Origin: Cephalotus follicularis
Taxonomy: Eukaryota > Streptophyta > Magnoliopsida > Oxalidales > Cephalotaceae
DNA: 64,000 nucleotides
Assembly: GCA_001972305.1 (NCBI GenBank)
Contig: BDDD01000261.1
Span: forward strand, 338,063 to 402,062
Direction of reading: 5' to 3'
Position 1 is the first letter of the stretch; the number at the start of each line of letters is the position of its first letter. The position numbers and the translations under genes are program-made. The notes beneath the pieces were generated by a model, which was not told where the DNA came from, searched no databases, and was given only the letters and a program-made list of their open reading frames with translations. Shown here piece by piece: positions 21,186 to 33,451 of the stretch.

Positions 21186-22283
21186 TGCTCAGCACCACAG
21201 GCGCTCACAGAGGAAAGCTTGGCACCACGACATGGCATGCCGAGGACGTATGCTAACAGTGGTCGGGCACCGCGCCTTGCATGCTCCTCGGACAGTGGAT
21301 CCTCGGGCGCATGCCGTTGAGGAGTTCGGCGCCGTCACAGTGAAGGGTTCGGCCATAGCACTGCGTGCTCGGCACTTGTCATTTCCTGTGGAGAGCTATG
21401 CTCATGCATGACATGAAGGCATAAGATGCATGCACGAGACGCATGACTATGGGCACTGCTTGGATGCAGGCTATGGCATGACGTCTTGAGCGCCTTGCAG
21501 CACGTGGTTGAAACCAGCTATTAATATCTTCCTTTCACAGAACATATGCCTCCCTTTTATTTCAACACCCATTAATTCCCGAGGATCATCATTCCACCCT
21601 TCTATCACTATCTAATTCTAAACTAACGACCACAATATTATAGCATTCAAACAATACATGTAAATAGTAAAGGCATTGAGTAGGAAGTAGATCCTACCTG
21701 GAAATGGTGAGCTCTGGTAAACTTCCCTTGCTCAGCACAATTTCTTCAATTGCTCCTTCCTCCACTGGTTTTTCCTTATCTCTCTGGGTCTTCTTGAAAG
21801 TTAGAGATGACGGGGATTAAATGAGAGTGGAAGGGGGAGAGTAGAATTCTCCAAATTCTTGCCCCACCTCCTTGTCTCTTCCTCCCCAATTTTTCCAACA
21901 GTCCGTCCCCACTCCCATTTCTTTGTTTTTATAGCCAGCAAAAGATTTCTCTAGAACATGCTACACAAATCTCAGCCGCCTCTACAATATGTGGGATGTG
22001 GACTTGTGTGTCAGCCCAACACTTCTCCTTTTTCTCTCTTAATTCCAATTTGGTCCAAGTCTCCCTTTGTCTCTTAAATCAACCCAATATCATTAACACC
22101 ACTTAGGCCCAAAACACCATTTCTTTATTAATCCAATTCCAGCCCATCATAATCTCACATTTTAAGCCCGATTTCCATTCTCTTCTCCTTTAAACAATTT
22201 TGGTCCACATTCGGCCCAGTCCAAAGTAACCATCGCTAGCCCAAAAGTCATTATTATATAATATATAATTTCTGGGTATTACA

Positions 22284-22297
22284 ATCCTCCCCCCTTT
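22284..22297 (-). promoter_or_regulatory. Polypurine tract of the gag-only element
   Basis: Minus-strand AAAGGGGGGAGGAT immediately precedes the 3' LTR start TGTAATACCC. Confidence 0.75.
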
Positions 22298-22880
22298 AGA
22301 AGAATCTCGTCTCAAGATTCTAGGGTCAAAACAAGAGAGGATACACCACCCTTATGTCATTTCCACTCTTCCGTGGAGTTTCTTTACTCTCATAAAATTA
22401 CCGTAACGTTAACAATACACACTCATGTCATTTAACTCATCCTTCTGGTGACAGTCTAGAGGCTAACTAGACATATATATACTGTCCCATACCAGCATAT
22501 ATAAATAGTTAACCATATAGAGGTTAGCTAGATATATATACTGTCCCATACCATCATATATAAATAGTTAACCATGTACACCATCCAGACACAATATCAA
22601 TACAGTACAGCTCAGTAACAATACAGCCCTCAACAATACGCCCTCCAACCGTATATTCATCAATCATCCATTTCATATCCATTCGATTCACAACAATTTC
22701 GTTACTTTTTCCATAGCCGTACAATGAACATTTTATTAATACCATACAATAAGCCCAATTACTAGTTTAGAGGGCACTAGTCTGATAACAATATGTTCCC
22801 ATATTTACATTAATTTTACTCATCGGTAACATTTTGCTTATCCAAAGAATACATTCCACCTTGTGCGGTAGGCGTTGGTC
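22298..22880 (-). other. Spacer between gag and polypurine tract, with a 59-bp duplication
   Basis: No coding domain. At about 22458-22575 a 59-bp unit (GAGGYTARCTAGAYATATATA...CTGTCCCATACCA) is present twice in tandem. Confidence 0.6.
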
Positions 22881-24275
22881 TCATTGGTTGCTTTCCGCGG
22901 TCTCCCCATCCTGAGCTAACGTTAGGACGTCCCCGTCGTTGCTGTCTAGAACTGCGGTTTGGTTGAGAACCTTGTTGTGAGGCCGCACTCTGTCCTGGCT
23001 GATCTCCATAACTGTACCTTCCGTAAGGACATTCCGTAACTTTATGATCTGTATCTCCACATACAAAACATTTACCAGATTTTCACCAACAATCGTCAGA
23101 TGCATGGTTCGTACGCTGACAATATACGCAAAGTTCATAAGGAGATTGACTTCTAGAGTCAGCAAGTCTGGAAGGACTCCTTGGTGGTGACAGTAATCTC
23201 CTGTTTCTTCGTCGAGAGACACGACCTCTTCTTCTCTGCTAAGGGCTATGAGATTGCTGCCCAAATTTGGAAGGACCGATAGGACTACCAGTACTGCGTT
23301 GGGATTCATTTTGGCCGAGGCTATTGTCGTATCTCGATCTCTGGGATTTGTTACTGCCCCTAGAACTTCGACCAAAAGGCCCATCTGGAGATACCGACCT
23401 CTTATTGTCAGTCTGAATCCTCAATTTATATATCTCATTAGTCACAACTTCATTGTCTCGGGCCCTGCTAGACACCTCAAGGAGGGATCTCAGTCTGAGA
23501 GGTACCAGCTGTCGTCTGATATCTGGTTTAAGGCCAATAAGAAACTTCTTGGCCTTCCTTGTTTCAGTATTCACCATGTGTGGACCCACTCTTGACAGCT
23601 CAATAAATTTGGCTTCATACTGAGCTACTGCCATTTCTCCTTGAGTTAGGTTAAGAAATTCAGCCTCTCGTTTGTCCACTTCTGCTTCAGAGTAGTACTG
23701 TTCATTAAACTCTTCTTTAAATTTGTCCCATGATCTCACTATCCCTGATCGTTCCCATGAGTCTTCGATCATTTTCCCTGTAACATGTAAGTGGCGAAGA
23801 GAATCTTCCAGGAATAAGAACAATCCAGAACCCTGAATATCTTTTCCATGTGCAATAACCATCTCTCAGCTGCTACTGCATCTAAGTCTTGTGCAAAAAC
23901 TGGGGGATTTAACAGCAAAAATTTGACTAGGGGATCTTCTAGGTGTGCTGGTTGATCGACTAATCTCCTTGCTGTCATCGAACGTCTAAGGGATCTTGCA
24001 GCCGAAGGTTGTTCAGGTGCTTCAGTCGCTCGTCTATCGGGTCTGGCGGCCAAAGTTTGCTCCGCTGTAGTTCCATAACGTTGCATAAATTCGCTCATCT
24101 GGGTCATCATTGTCTGTATTCTTCTCATAAGACCCCTAGATACCTCAGGATTAGGAGCTATTACATCTACCTCTTGAGCAACATTCGCTTCTTCTGCATC
24201 TCTACTTGCTCGAGTACGTCTAGTCGACGGCTCGGCTCTCGCTCCTCGTGCAGTTCTACTTCAACGACCGTCCAT
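22881..24275 (-). pseudogene. Gag of the gag-only element, fossil
   Basis: The retrotransposon gag domain is recognisable on the minus strand: AERWLLHMEKIFRVLDCS, then SWDKFKEEFNEQYYSEAEVD, LTQGEMAVAQYEAKFIELSR and KKFLIGLKPDIRRQL. A zinc knuckle follows (CFVCGDTDHKVTEC, CX2CX4HX4C, near 23035-23075) and then a Gln/Gly/Arg-rich tail. It would provide capsid and RNA packaging. No pol domains follow. The frame is interrupted. Confidence 0.85.
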
Positions 24276-24386
24276 TTTCACTTATGGATAAGACCAAAGG
24301 GTTAATATCCACTTATCTTATCTGCATGCAATTAACGTTATCATCCAAGGACTCCTTACTGGCATACTCAGCGTAGGAGAATCTAG

Positions 24387-24398
24387 GCTCTGATACCA
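24387..24398 (-). promoter_or_regulatory. Primer binding site (tRNA-Met initiator type)
   Basis: Minus-strand TGGTATCAGAGC, four bases from the end of the 5' LTR. This is the standard plant initiator-Met primer site. Confidence 0.88.
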
Positions 24399-24402
24399 AA
24401 AC

Positions 24403-26780
24403 TGTAACGCCCCAAACCCCAAGGGTCAAACCCCAAGGTTTGACGCGCTACAACAGTACCAATCATTTATAACAATTCAACGGGAAAAGTAAAACATTTA
24501 ATAACACTATAGTGCATGCGGAAAATTCAATAAAAATATCACTTGAGAGAATAAAACCCAATTATACAATACAGATTTCAATAAACCTCAGCCATAGACC
24601 GGCAGGTCATAAAACAATATATAAAACCATCTTTAACTCTTGGGTCGTTGACCTACAGTAGAGGGAGGAGACTTACCCGGGGTTTCATTCCTCAACTTGC
24701 TGCGAAGATCCACCTATACCTAACCCATTACATTACAATGCAATAGGTCAGCGACCACTGGTCGTGTAGGAACTACCACCATGCATTTATGAAATGCAGA
24801 TGCAGCAAGCGTATGTAATGCAAATGAGAGATGCAATAACAGTACAATCCATACAACACAATCTTTCATTCAATAACGATCATTAATGGTCACTAACAAT
24901 CCTTATAAATCCTTCCTCGGCATCCCCTACTTAAGGAGGAGCGGTAACGTACTCCAGACGTTAAAGGCAGAGGAGCCGGGAATAAACATTACATTTTAGG
25001 AAGATCAGTTCCTTGGGTTCCTCATCTTTAGGAAAAGCAATATACGCGCTCTAGGCGTTAAAGGCAGATGACAGGAACCTAAACATTCATTATACAGCAT
25101 TAGTAACAATAACAGTAACAGTAAAAGTCATTCAGTCAGTGTGGCTCAACTCAATCAGTTATCCAGTGGCTTAGTTCGGTCGGTGATCCCCGTAGGGCTC
25201 AGCTCAGTGGGTGATACATTGGCTCAGCTCGGTGGGTGATCCATTGGCTCAGCTCAGTCGGTGATCCCCATAGGGCTCAGCTCGGTCGATGATCCAATAC
25301 AATACATTGACACTGCATTATAGTACATTAATATTACGGTTCTTCGTGGTCTGCCTTCACTACCCTTTTCTTTGTCACTCCATAATACACTTCACTTATC
25401 ATCTATATCTCACTGTACTTATCACTTATTATCATTTTCTATTAATATACTCCCTTTCACTGAAACCATCCTCAGGTGTGGGCCTAAAGTGCTCATTCAC
25501 GTAATAAAGCGTGCATGGTGCATGTAGGCACTATTCGTATTCATACATGCATAGAACGCCTTCTCAGACCACTAAGACGCATGCATGGAAGGGGAGGCCT
25601 GCATGCGTTGCATGCACGGGTGTTGCCAGAGGAGAACTCAGGCATACAAGGCTCACTCCAGTGTACTATCTCTGCCTGCTCAGACTCCTAACAGTGCATG
25701 CTGCGGATGGCAGAGTGACATCCTCGGTGCCATGGCAATGGAGAGATCAGGGATGCCAAGGTGGAGAGCTATGGCGCTATGCCATGCTTTGGACGCATGG
25801 CATGGCCTCCTTGGACCCGTGAGACTAGTGTGCCCTCGGCAATGTCTTCGGTAATGGCACTAGTGCATCCCCAGTGCTATGGTAGTGGATGGGACGCATG
25901 GAAGATGACAATGGTGTCCTCGGGCATTGCAGTAGTGCGTGACGTGTGCAGAGGACAATGGCGTCCTCCGCACCTTGGCACCTGAGTGCACCCCAGGCGC
26001 AGGCATGGTGCACCTCAACACTGGGCACCTCGGCGTGTGTCCTATGGTGTTGGCACTGGAGAAGATGCGTGCAGAGGACAATGGCGTCCCCGGTACCTTG
26101 GCGTCCTTTAGCGTTGGCACTGGAGAAGACGCGTGCAAAGGACAATGGCATCCCCAACACCTTGGTGTCCTCTGGCATTGGCACTGGAGAAGACGCGTGC
26201 AGAGGACAATAGCGTCCCTGGCACCTTGGCGTCCTCTGGCGTTGCCACTATGGAGAGCCATGCTCAGCACCACAGGCGCACATAGAGGAGAGCTTGGCAC
26301 CACGACGTGGCATGCCGAGGCGCATTCTAGCATTGGTCGGGCGCTGCCCCTTGCATGTTTCTTGGACAGTGGATCCTCGTGCGCATGCCATTGAGGAGCT
26401 CGGCGCCGTCACAGTGAAGGGTTCGGCCATAGCACTGCGTGCTCGGCACTTGTCATTTCCCGTGGAGAGCTATCCTCATGCGTGACATGAAGGCATAAGA
26501 TGCATGCACGAGACGCATGACTATGGGCACTGCTTGGATGCAAGCTATGGCATGATGTCTTGAGCGCCTTGCAGCACGTGGTTGAAACCAGCTATTAATA
26601 TCTTCCTTTCATAGAACATATGCCTCCCTTTTATTTCAGCACCCATTAATTCCCGAGGATCATCATTCCACCCTTCTATCACTATCTAATTCTAAACTGA
26701 GCGACCACAATATTATAGCATTCAAACAATACATATAAACAGTAAAGGCACTGAGTAGGAAGTAGATCCTAACTGGAAAT
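24403..26780 (-). repeat. 5' LTR of the gag-only element, outer end missing
   Basis: Matches 19286-21713 until the shared word CTGGAAATG and then stops at 26780, where an unrelated Athila LTR piece begins. About 570 bp of the outer end is absent compared with the 3' LTR. Confidence 0.8.
26030..26262. repeat. 64-bp tandem array in the 5' LTR (about three units)
   Basis: Same unit as 20890-21185 with one unit fewer, showing change in copy number between LTRs that were identical at insertion. Confidence 0.8.
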
Positions 26781-27311
26781 GTTGAATGCGCTAAGGGTTG
26801 ACGTATATGTTGCGACATAAGGCATACTTGAGTGTTAAGCGTCGACACTTAAAATCAAGGCGTCGACGCTTAACTCATGAAGGAAGGATGCGTTGACGTC
26901 TTGATCATTACACGTTAACGTTTAAGCTACTGTTTGATTTGTGCATTTTTGGCGTTGACGTATTTATCATGGCGTTGACACCTAAACATTGAATTCCCAG
27001 CAAGTTGACGCCAAATGGATTGGTGTTGACAAAAATCATAAATCTGCAGAATTGTTCATCATGAAGTGCAAAGCGTCGACGCTTATATTGTACCCGTCAG
27101 CGTTTAAGGAATAGGCGTCGATGCTTAAAGTCTAGGCGTCGATGCTTAACTCTATTTTCTGTAGAATTTTGCCAATTTGAACCATTCTTCATGCACTTTG
27201 GTCTTTTTGGTCTTGTACCTGAAAATCAACATAACACAACCAAAGTAGTCTATTCCAAGCATAAAAATATCACAAATAAATCATTAAAACAACACATTTT
27301 TATGCTAAACA
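26781..27311 (-). repeat. Inverted Athila LTR fragment
   Basis: Reads on the minus strand from TGTTTAGCATAAAAATGTG at 27311 and follows the first 500 bases of the LTR at 28601, including the GCGTCGACGC-type motifs, with roughly 80-85% similarity by eye. It ends inside the LTR at 26781. It lies head-to-head with the LTR at 28601, giving a large imperfect inverted repeat. Confidence 0.75.
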
Positions 27312-27463
27312 CTTTGGCCCTAAAAGACTCTGCTCGCCTACCTCAAACAACCAAACTGGAGTCCTACACTTCCGTCCATAAAGGGCCTCAAATGGTGCCA
27401 TACCAATACTGGCATGATAACTGTTGTTATAAGAGAACTCCACTAAAAGCAGATGCTCCCCAA
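27312..27463 (-). pseudogene. Scrap of Ty3/gypsy chromovirus integrase
   Basis: On the minus strand it encodes LLVEFSYNNSYHASIG and MAPFEALYGRKCRTPVW, a very conserved stretch of the integrase core to C-terminal part in Tekay/Del-type chromoviruses. Only about 150 bp remain, bounded on both sides by LTR sequence. Confidence 0.8.
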
Positions 27464-28600
27464 TGTTGGGAAACCTGCTAGGGTTCCAGGTCGATTTTGG
27501 GTCTAGGATGCTATGCGGAATAATTTAATTTTTTTTAAAACTACCAAGACTCCAAGTCAAGGATTAACTGGCATCCTATATCCAAAATCAATGTCCCAGG
27601 ATCTCCGTTTAATATTCAATCGAACCAATTCAATTAGTCAAGCATGCATAAACAAAATCGAATACAATTCGGTATTAACATGGTGATTGGAATCATACCA
27701 TCGTTTGGAGGCTCCATCAGCTTTGTCGTTACAAGCTCGAAGCAGCCTCCTTATGACTATAGACACTGTTCATCACTGAAGCTCCGGCAGAATTTCGGCC
27801 AACTCACTAGAGCATTGACCAGGCTACTTTCGGCCTGCAAATCTACCGATCTACACACTAGTGCCAGAGACTCACCCTGACACAGTAAGAATCGCACAGT
27901 CACAGCTGGCAGTGAGTCCAACTCATTGAGTTGACTCACCTGGCAATGACGACTCCGGCCAAGACAAAACAGGGCCACAATATCTTTGATCTGGTCGTCT
28001 CTAATCGAGACTCGCTGAGACTCGCAACTGAGTCATTTCGCCAGAGCTCCGGTCACATCAGCTGAGCTCTGGCCACGCCATCACAAGCCTTAAAAACATC
28101 TGATCTAGCCTTTGGTGTTCAAGACTCGCTGTGACTCATCCCGCAACACCAACCCGCAGCCTTCACCATGCCGAACTCGCTGAGTTGACTCAGACGGCAT
28201 AAACAACATTGAAACAACCGGAAAACGCCTAGACTAATATAAATATAGGTAGAGCTAAAGGCTAGCTCCACCTATAAAGACTACCGGTGGCAAAGAGAAG
28301 TCGGTAGTGAGGGCAAAGCTCCAAGATTTGCCATCGGTGAGAAAAGACAGGAGAAAGAGGGAGAATGAGAGAAGGGTACCTATGTTTCAGCCTTGGAGAA
28401 ACAAAGTGAAGCTCACCGTCTCTCTTCTCCTTCCCCGGTCCAGCGCCTCACGCCTCTCTCTTCTCCATTTTTGTTTTCGTTTGTCTGGCGCCATTGCCAT
28501 CAAGAAAACGCACGAGTTCATTTTGAGTTATGCACTGTCTCTATAAAAATGTGTCTTTGCGTTTTATTAAAATGGTTGGCGCCTTTAGCGCTGACCATTC
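27464..28600 (+). repeat. Probable copia-type LTR (solo or partial)
   Basis: Begins TGTTGGGAAACC with GGATGCTATGCGGAATAA soon after, a pattern common at the start of plant Ty1/copia LTRs. A TATA-like ATATAAATATA lies at about 28237-28247. The right end and target duplication are not clear; the stretch ends at the Athila LTR at 28601. The open frame at 28307-28546 has no recognisable domain. Confidence 0.4.
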
Positions 28601-30174
28601 TGCTTAGCATAAAAATGTGATGTTTTTAATGAGTTATTTATTATATTTTTATACTTCGAATAGACTACTTTGGTTGTGTTATGTTAAATTTCAGGTTTAA
28701 GGCCAAAAGACCAAAGTGTATGAAGAATCAGCTAAATTGGCAAAAATCTACAGAAAACAGAGTTAAGTGTCGACGCCTAGACCTAAAGCGTCGACACCTA
28801 ACCCTTAAGCGCTGACGGATTCGAAGAAACCGTTGACGCTTTGCACTTGGATGAACAATTCTGCAGATTTTATGATTTTCGTCAATGCCAATCACTTTGG
28901 CGTCAACGTGCTGGGAATTCAACATTAAGACGTCAACGCCACCAGTTAGATGTCAACGCCAAAAGTGCACAATTCGGACAGTAGCTTTACGCGTTAACGC
29001 ACAAAGAGGAAGATGTCAAAGCCATCCTGCTACACAACTTAAGTGTCGACGCCTTACTTAAGCGTTGACGCTTAAAACTCTTTTATGCCCCATTATGAAA
29101 GAATACCGTCGACGCTTAGTGCCTTCAACATACCAAAGCGTCAGTGTAAAACACCAAAGCATCGAGGCCCAAGACTTAAGCGTCGAAGCTTACGAAAACA
29201 GCAGAATTGGAAAGTTTGGATTTTTGCCGTTTTTGTAATTAGGGTTGCTTTATTTTCCATTTTTAATCAGTTTTGCTTATATAAAAACACTACAAGGTCG
29301 ACCATAACAGTGTGTAGCTGGTAGTAGCCCCCTTTTTAGTTTTTTTTAGTTTTTATTACAATGTTTAGTAGCTAAACTCTTTAAGGTTTTTAGGGAAGAA
29401 CAAGCCTAGATTGTTATTGTTTCAACTCTATCAATAAAATCCTTGAAGTTTTGATTTGTTCTTCAATTTCCTACCTTCACACACACTTTGTCTGTCTGAT
29501 TAAAATCCACAAACATCTTGTCGGTGAATACGAACGTTGGTGAATGAATGGTTTTTAATGCAATCAATGGAGTCTACTTATACGGTTTGTCACGCCGAAC
29601 ACACTTCGTATAGACCTAGCATGACTACTCATACATCTTGCCGCTGCTGCCGTACTTCGTATAGACCTAGCATGACTACTCATACGTCTTGTCATCACAG
29701 TCGCACTCCGTATCGACCTAGCTACCATTGGTTATCAAGGTTTGATCAATCAAGTATGTGAGTTTTTCAATACAGTCTATGGTGAGTTTTTATACCCTAA
29801 AACTGCTTCTCCATTACATATTTTCTTCAGTTTTAATTATTGCTTTGAGTAGTTTATAATTTGCATGCTTTATTTCTATTAAAATTCGCACCAGTGCCTT
29901 AACTGTCGATGCCTACCTTGTAAGCATCAATGCTTTACCTGTTTCCTTTAGTTTTCGTCGACGGTTAGTAACAAAGCGTCGACGCCTTCACCCATGTTTT
30001 CAGTAATTTCAATTATTTTTCATATTTAGGAGTAGTTTTTGATAGTTTGCCTCAAATTTGGTATACTTCGCCTATGTTAGATAGATTATAAGTAGTTGAA
30101 CTTGTTTCCTAGCATTCGACCCGTTACTGCACAAACATGCACTTGCCGTATAATTTTAAAACATTCAAAATTCA
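28601..30174 (+). repeat. 5' LTR of the outer Athila element
   Basis: About 1.57 kb from TGCTTAGCATAAAAATG. It is dense in GCGTCGACGC, GTCAACGCC and related words (28760-29200 and 29900-29985). The exact end is uncertain by a few bases. Confidence 0.82.
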
Positions 30175-30186
30175 TAAATAGGTTTT

Positions 30187-30204
30187 TGGCACCGTTGCCG
30201 AGGA
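30187..30204 (+). promoter_or_regulatory. Primer binding site of the outer Athila (tRNA-Asp type)
   Basis: TGGCACCGTTGCCGAGGA corresponds to the Athila site TGGCGCCGTTGCCGGGGA, complementary to the 3' end of plant tRNA-Asp. Confidence 0.75.
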
Positions 30205-30442
30205 AATAAGTTTTTATTTATTTAACTGATTTGTAGTATTTATTTTAGAATTAAAAAAAATGTTTTGCTTTAATTTGTGTTTTTTGTTTTAATTTTGTTT
30301 TCTTTGATTTAATTTAGCAACTTTTGCTTTAGTTTCTGTTTTGCATTAGTTAGTAATTTCCTATTAGTACATCTCGTTAGTTTATGACTAAGTGGGTGCG
30401 TGGCATAAATCATCATCTTGAGAAACTAATCAACAAGCACCA

Positions 30443-32230
30443 ATGGCGAACGAACGACCACTTCAAACTTTGCGCGATAGATTCTATTCTGTGAGGACAG
30501 CGCAACCATGATGTATCCTGTTGTCTACCCCTCAAGGGAACAATTCGAGTTGAAATCTCAATTTATTAGCAAGCTTCCTCACTTTCATGGATTAACTAAT
30601 GAGGATGCATATCTCTTCCTTCTCGAGTTCGAGGAGGTGTGTGCCCTCATGAAACTTCAGCCACTTTCAGACGATACGATCAAATTGCGTTTTATAAATT
30701 TTTCTTTGAAGGATGGAGCTAAGAAGTGGCTTTACAGTCTCCCAAATGGTTCCATCTCTACATGGGACCATTTTACTATCTCGTTCCTAAAGAAGTTTTT
30801 TCCGCTTCACAAAACCAATAAACTTAGGAACGACATTCTCTAGTTTCGCCAGTGACCCAATGAATCATTTTCCCGTTGTATGGAACGTTTCAAAGATCTT
30901 CTTTTAGAGTGTCCTCATCACAGTTTGAATACGTGACATTTATGCCAAATCATTTATGAAGGCATCGATTACCAGACCAAGAAATTGATTTAGTCGATGT
31001 GTCTTGATGGGTTCACCTCGTAGACGGATGAAAACGAGGCTTGGAATTTCCTTCTAGATTTGGGTGAGCGAACTAGGGAGTGGGAGTCCACTCAAGTTTC
31101 AGAGAGAACTTTTCCGAATAAAGGGTATGTTATCGAGGGAGCGGTTTTGTTAGAGGCACAATTAGATAGTCGTTTCAGGAGATTAGAGTCGTTAATTAGG
31201 GGTTCCGCGAAAGTAAATCATATCCACCAAAGTGCCTCTATGTGTTCGTGGTGTCAATCCCCGAATCATGTCGTTGAAGAATGCCAACAATTCATTGAAA
31301 ATCAATACTCTCCTGAGAACTTATCCGCAATGAATCAATACAACCCGTATAGTAACACTTACAATTTGGGTTGACGCAATCATCCAAACCTCTCATGGAG
31401 TCAAGGGAAAAACACCAGAGGACCCGTGAACTTTTCAGGTCAAAATTCCAATTCTTCTGGGTAGCCTTCGAGCTTCGGTGCTCAACCTTCACACTTTTTG
31501 GGGCAACCTTCGAGCTTTTCTGGTCAATATGCTCCACAACAGACCTATCAAAGGTTCCCTCAAAATTCAAGTAATGGCTGACCATCCTTCCCACCACAAA
31601 GTCAGTTTCAAAATCAACAATTACCTGGGCTATTGAACCAAAGGGAAGAAATGTCTAGGATGTCGTCATTAGAAAAGATCATGGAGCTTCTCATGAGCAT
31701 TGTGATGACTAGTCAGCATAACGTGGAGAAACAAATTTCACAGCTAGCATCTACTCTACTTGAAAGAGAGAAAGGAAATATGCCCTCCCAACCTGACCCG
31801 AATCCTAGGACGACCATGAATTATCCAGCTCCAACCCAACCTACATCTAATCCGCAAGTCTCTTCCTCCTCCTTGGGTCTATCAAAACAAGTTTTTGCCC
31901 TAAGGAGTGGAAATGAGTACCAACCAACGGATCAAACTGAAGAAGTGAGTGAGCAATTGGATGAGTCTTTAACCCGCAATGAATTAAAAGAATCGTTGGT
32001 TGACTCCTTTGTGCAACCAACGACTTTGAAGGAGCAAGATGAATCGAGGAAGGAGCAAGAGGACAAGGAAAAGGAACAAACAACAGTGGTACCCGAGTGT
32101 TCATATGATCCACCACTTCCTTTTCCAAAGAGATTGGAGAAACATAAAAAATCCCCAGCAATGGAAAAGATAATTGAAACCTTTAAGCAAGTCTGAATCA
32201 ATATTCCATTGCTAGAATCTATTGAGTAGG
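30443..32230 (+). pseudogene. Athila gag, fossil
   Basis: Starts around ATGGCGAACGAACGACC. The capsid region has FISKLPHFHGLTNEDAYLF, FINFSLKDGAKKWLYSLP and FLKKFFPLHKTNKLRNDI. The downstream part has a cysteine/histidine motif (CSWCQSPNHVVEEC near 31242-31283), a Gln/Pro/Asn-rich linker and an acidic, Lys/Glu-rich segment (31940-32100). It is a particle protein in life, interrupted several times here. Confidence 0.85.
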
Positions 32231-33451
32231 TTCCCTCTTACGCAAAAGTCCTAAAAGACTTATGCATGAAAAAGAGGATCCTTCAGACTCCCAAAAATGC
32301 TTTCTTGGCAGCCAACATTAGTGCGATGTTTTTGCGACCCATGGTGCAAAAGTATAAAGACCCTGGCTGCCCAACAATCTCTTGTGTCATCAGCAACACT
32401 AGAATTGAACATGCCTTGCTCGATTTAGGAGCAAGTGTGAATCTGTTGCCATCATCAATTATGAGAAGCTTGGACTAGGAGAGTTACGACAGACCATGAT
32501 GATGTTGCAATTAGCGGATATGTCTGTGAAGGTGCCACGAGGAAAAATTGAGGATGTGTTGATAAAGCTTAGTGAGTTTTTCTTTCATGTCGACTTCGTC
32601 GTCTTAGACACCCAGCCTGTTGCAAACCTAAACGATCAAATTCCAGTTATCCTTAGTAGACCATTCTTGGTGAGTAGTAATGCTTTGATCAATTGTCGAA
32701 ATGGTCTGATGAAGCTAAGTTTTGGAAACACGTTAGTGGATTTTAATGTCTTCCGCTTGGGTAAGCATTCCGCTGATTTTGAGGAAATGAGCGCTATACA
32801 CTCAATTCCCGATCACATTGAGACACAGTTTGACATTGATTTTGAGGGAAACTTCAATGAGTGTATGCAAGAATTAGAGGATATTGACAGAGGGAATTTC
32901 TTTTATGTGTTTAGCATGCAGCCATTAGAATCAGTTGGACCCTTGTCCACATCTCTACCTAAACAATCAATAGAAGAGCCTCCAAAACTTGAACTACAAG
33001 GATTGGCCTCTACATTGAAATATTCATTACTAGGTGAAAACAAAACTCTTCCTGTTATTATTTCGTCCGATATTACTCAAAGTCAGGAAGAGGAGGTTAT
33101 TCACTTACTTAAAGAAAATAAAGAGGCAATTGGTTGGACAATGGTTGACATCAAAGGAATTAGCCCTTAGATTTGTGAGCATCACATAAATCACATAGAG
33201 GGATCCAAACCCTCTAGAGAACCTAAAAGAAGGACGAATCCTGTGATGAAGGAAGCCATACAAAAATAAATCTTGAAGTGGCTGGACAGTGGGATCATTT
33301 ATCCCATTTTAGATAGTCAATGGGTAAATCCAGTCCACGTTGTTCCAAAGAAATCCAGAGTGACGGTAGTGCAATCCTCAACCAATGATTTAATTTCTAC
33401 CAAAATTCAAATCGGATGGAGGGTGTGTGTCGACTACCGCAAATTGAATAC
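32231..33451 (+). pseudogene. Athila protease and start of reverse transcriptase, fossil
   Basis: The protease is recognisable by ALLDLGASVNLLPSS (catalytic Asp in the DLGAS motif) and by VILSRPFLVSSNALINC further on. The reverse transcriptase start follows with WLDSGIIYPILDSQWVNPV, HVVPKKSR and WRVCVDYRKLN. At that point the next element is inserted. Fossil with interruptions. Confidence 0.85.

Larger units (their letters stand above)
19286..22283 (-). repeat. 3' LTR (about 3.0 kb) of the gag-only element
   Basis: On the minus strand it runs from TGTAATACCC to GGGGCGTTACA. It contains two internal minisatellites (separate entries) and a GC-rich central part full of GCATGG/CCTCGG words. The open frames in that part (20372-21411) are by-products of the repeats. 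Confidence 0.8.
19286..26780 (-). mobile_element. Gag-only LTR element with LTRs of about 3 kb (TR-GAG-like)
   Basis: On the minus strand: 5' LTR (24403-26780, cut off at its outer end), Met-initiator primer site, one gag region, a polypurine tract, and a complete 3' LTR (19286-22283). Only about 2.1 kb separates the LTRs. That space holds gag and no protease, reverse transcriptase or integrase, so the element depends on a partner for movement. The layout matches the TR-GAG class described in plants. The gag and primer site are of the Ty3/gypsy type. LTR similarity by eye is in the low to mid 90s percent, suggesting an age of a few million years. It is broken and truncated. Confidence 0.8.

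Noticed and set aside
20372-21411. Cluster of open frames up to 140 codons in the gag-only element's LTR
   Set aside because: They arise from the 64-bp array and neighbouring GC-rich repeats; 64 is not a multiple of three and several frames and both strands are open at once.
28307-28620. Two open frames of 75-79 codons
   Set aside because: Within the probable copia LTR; no domain.
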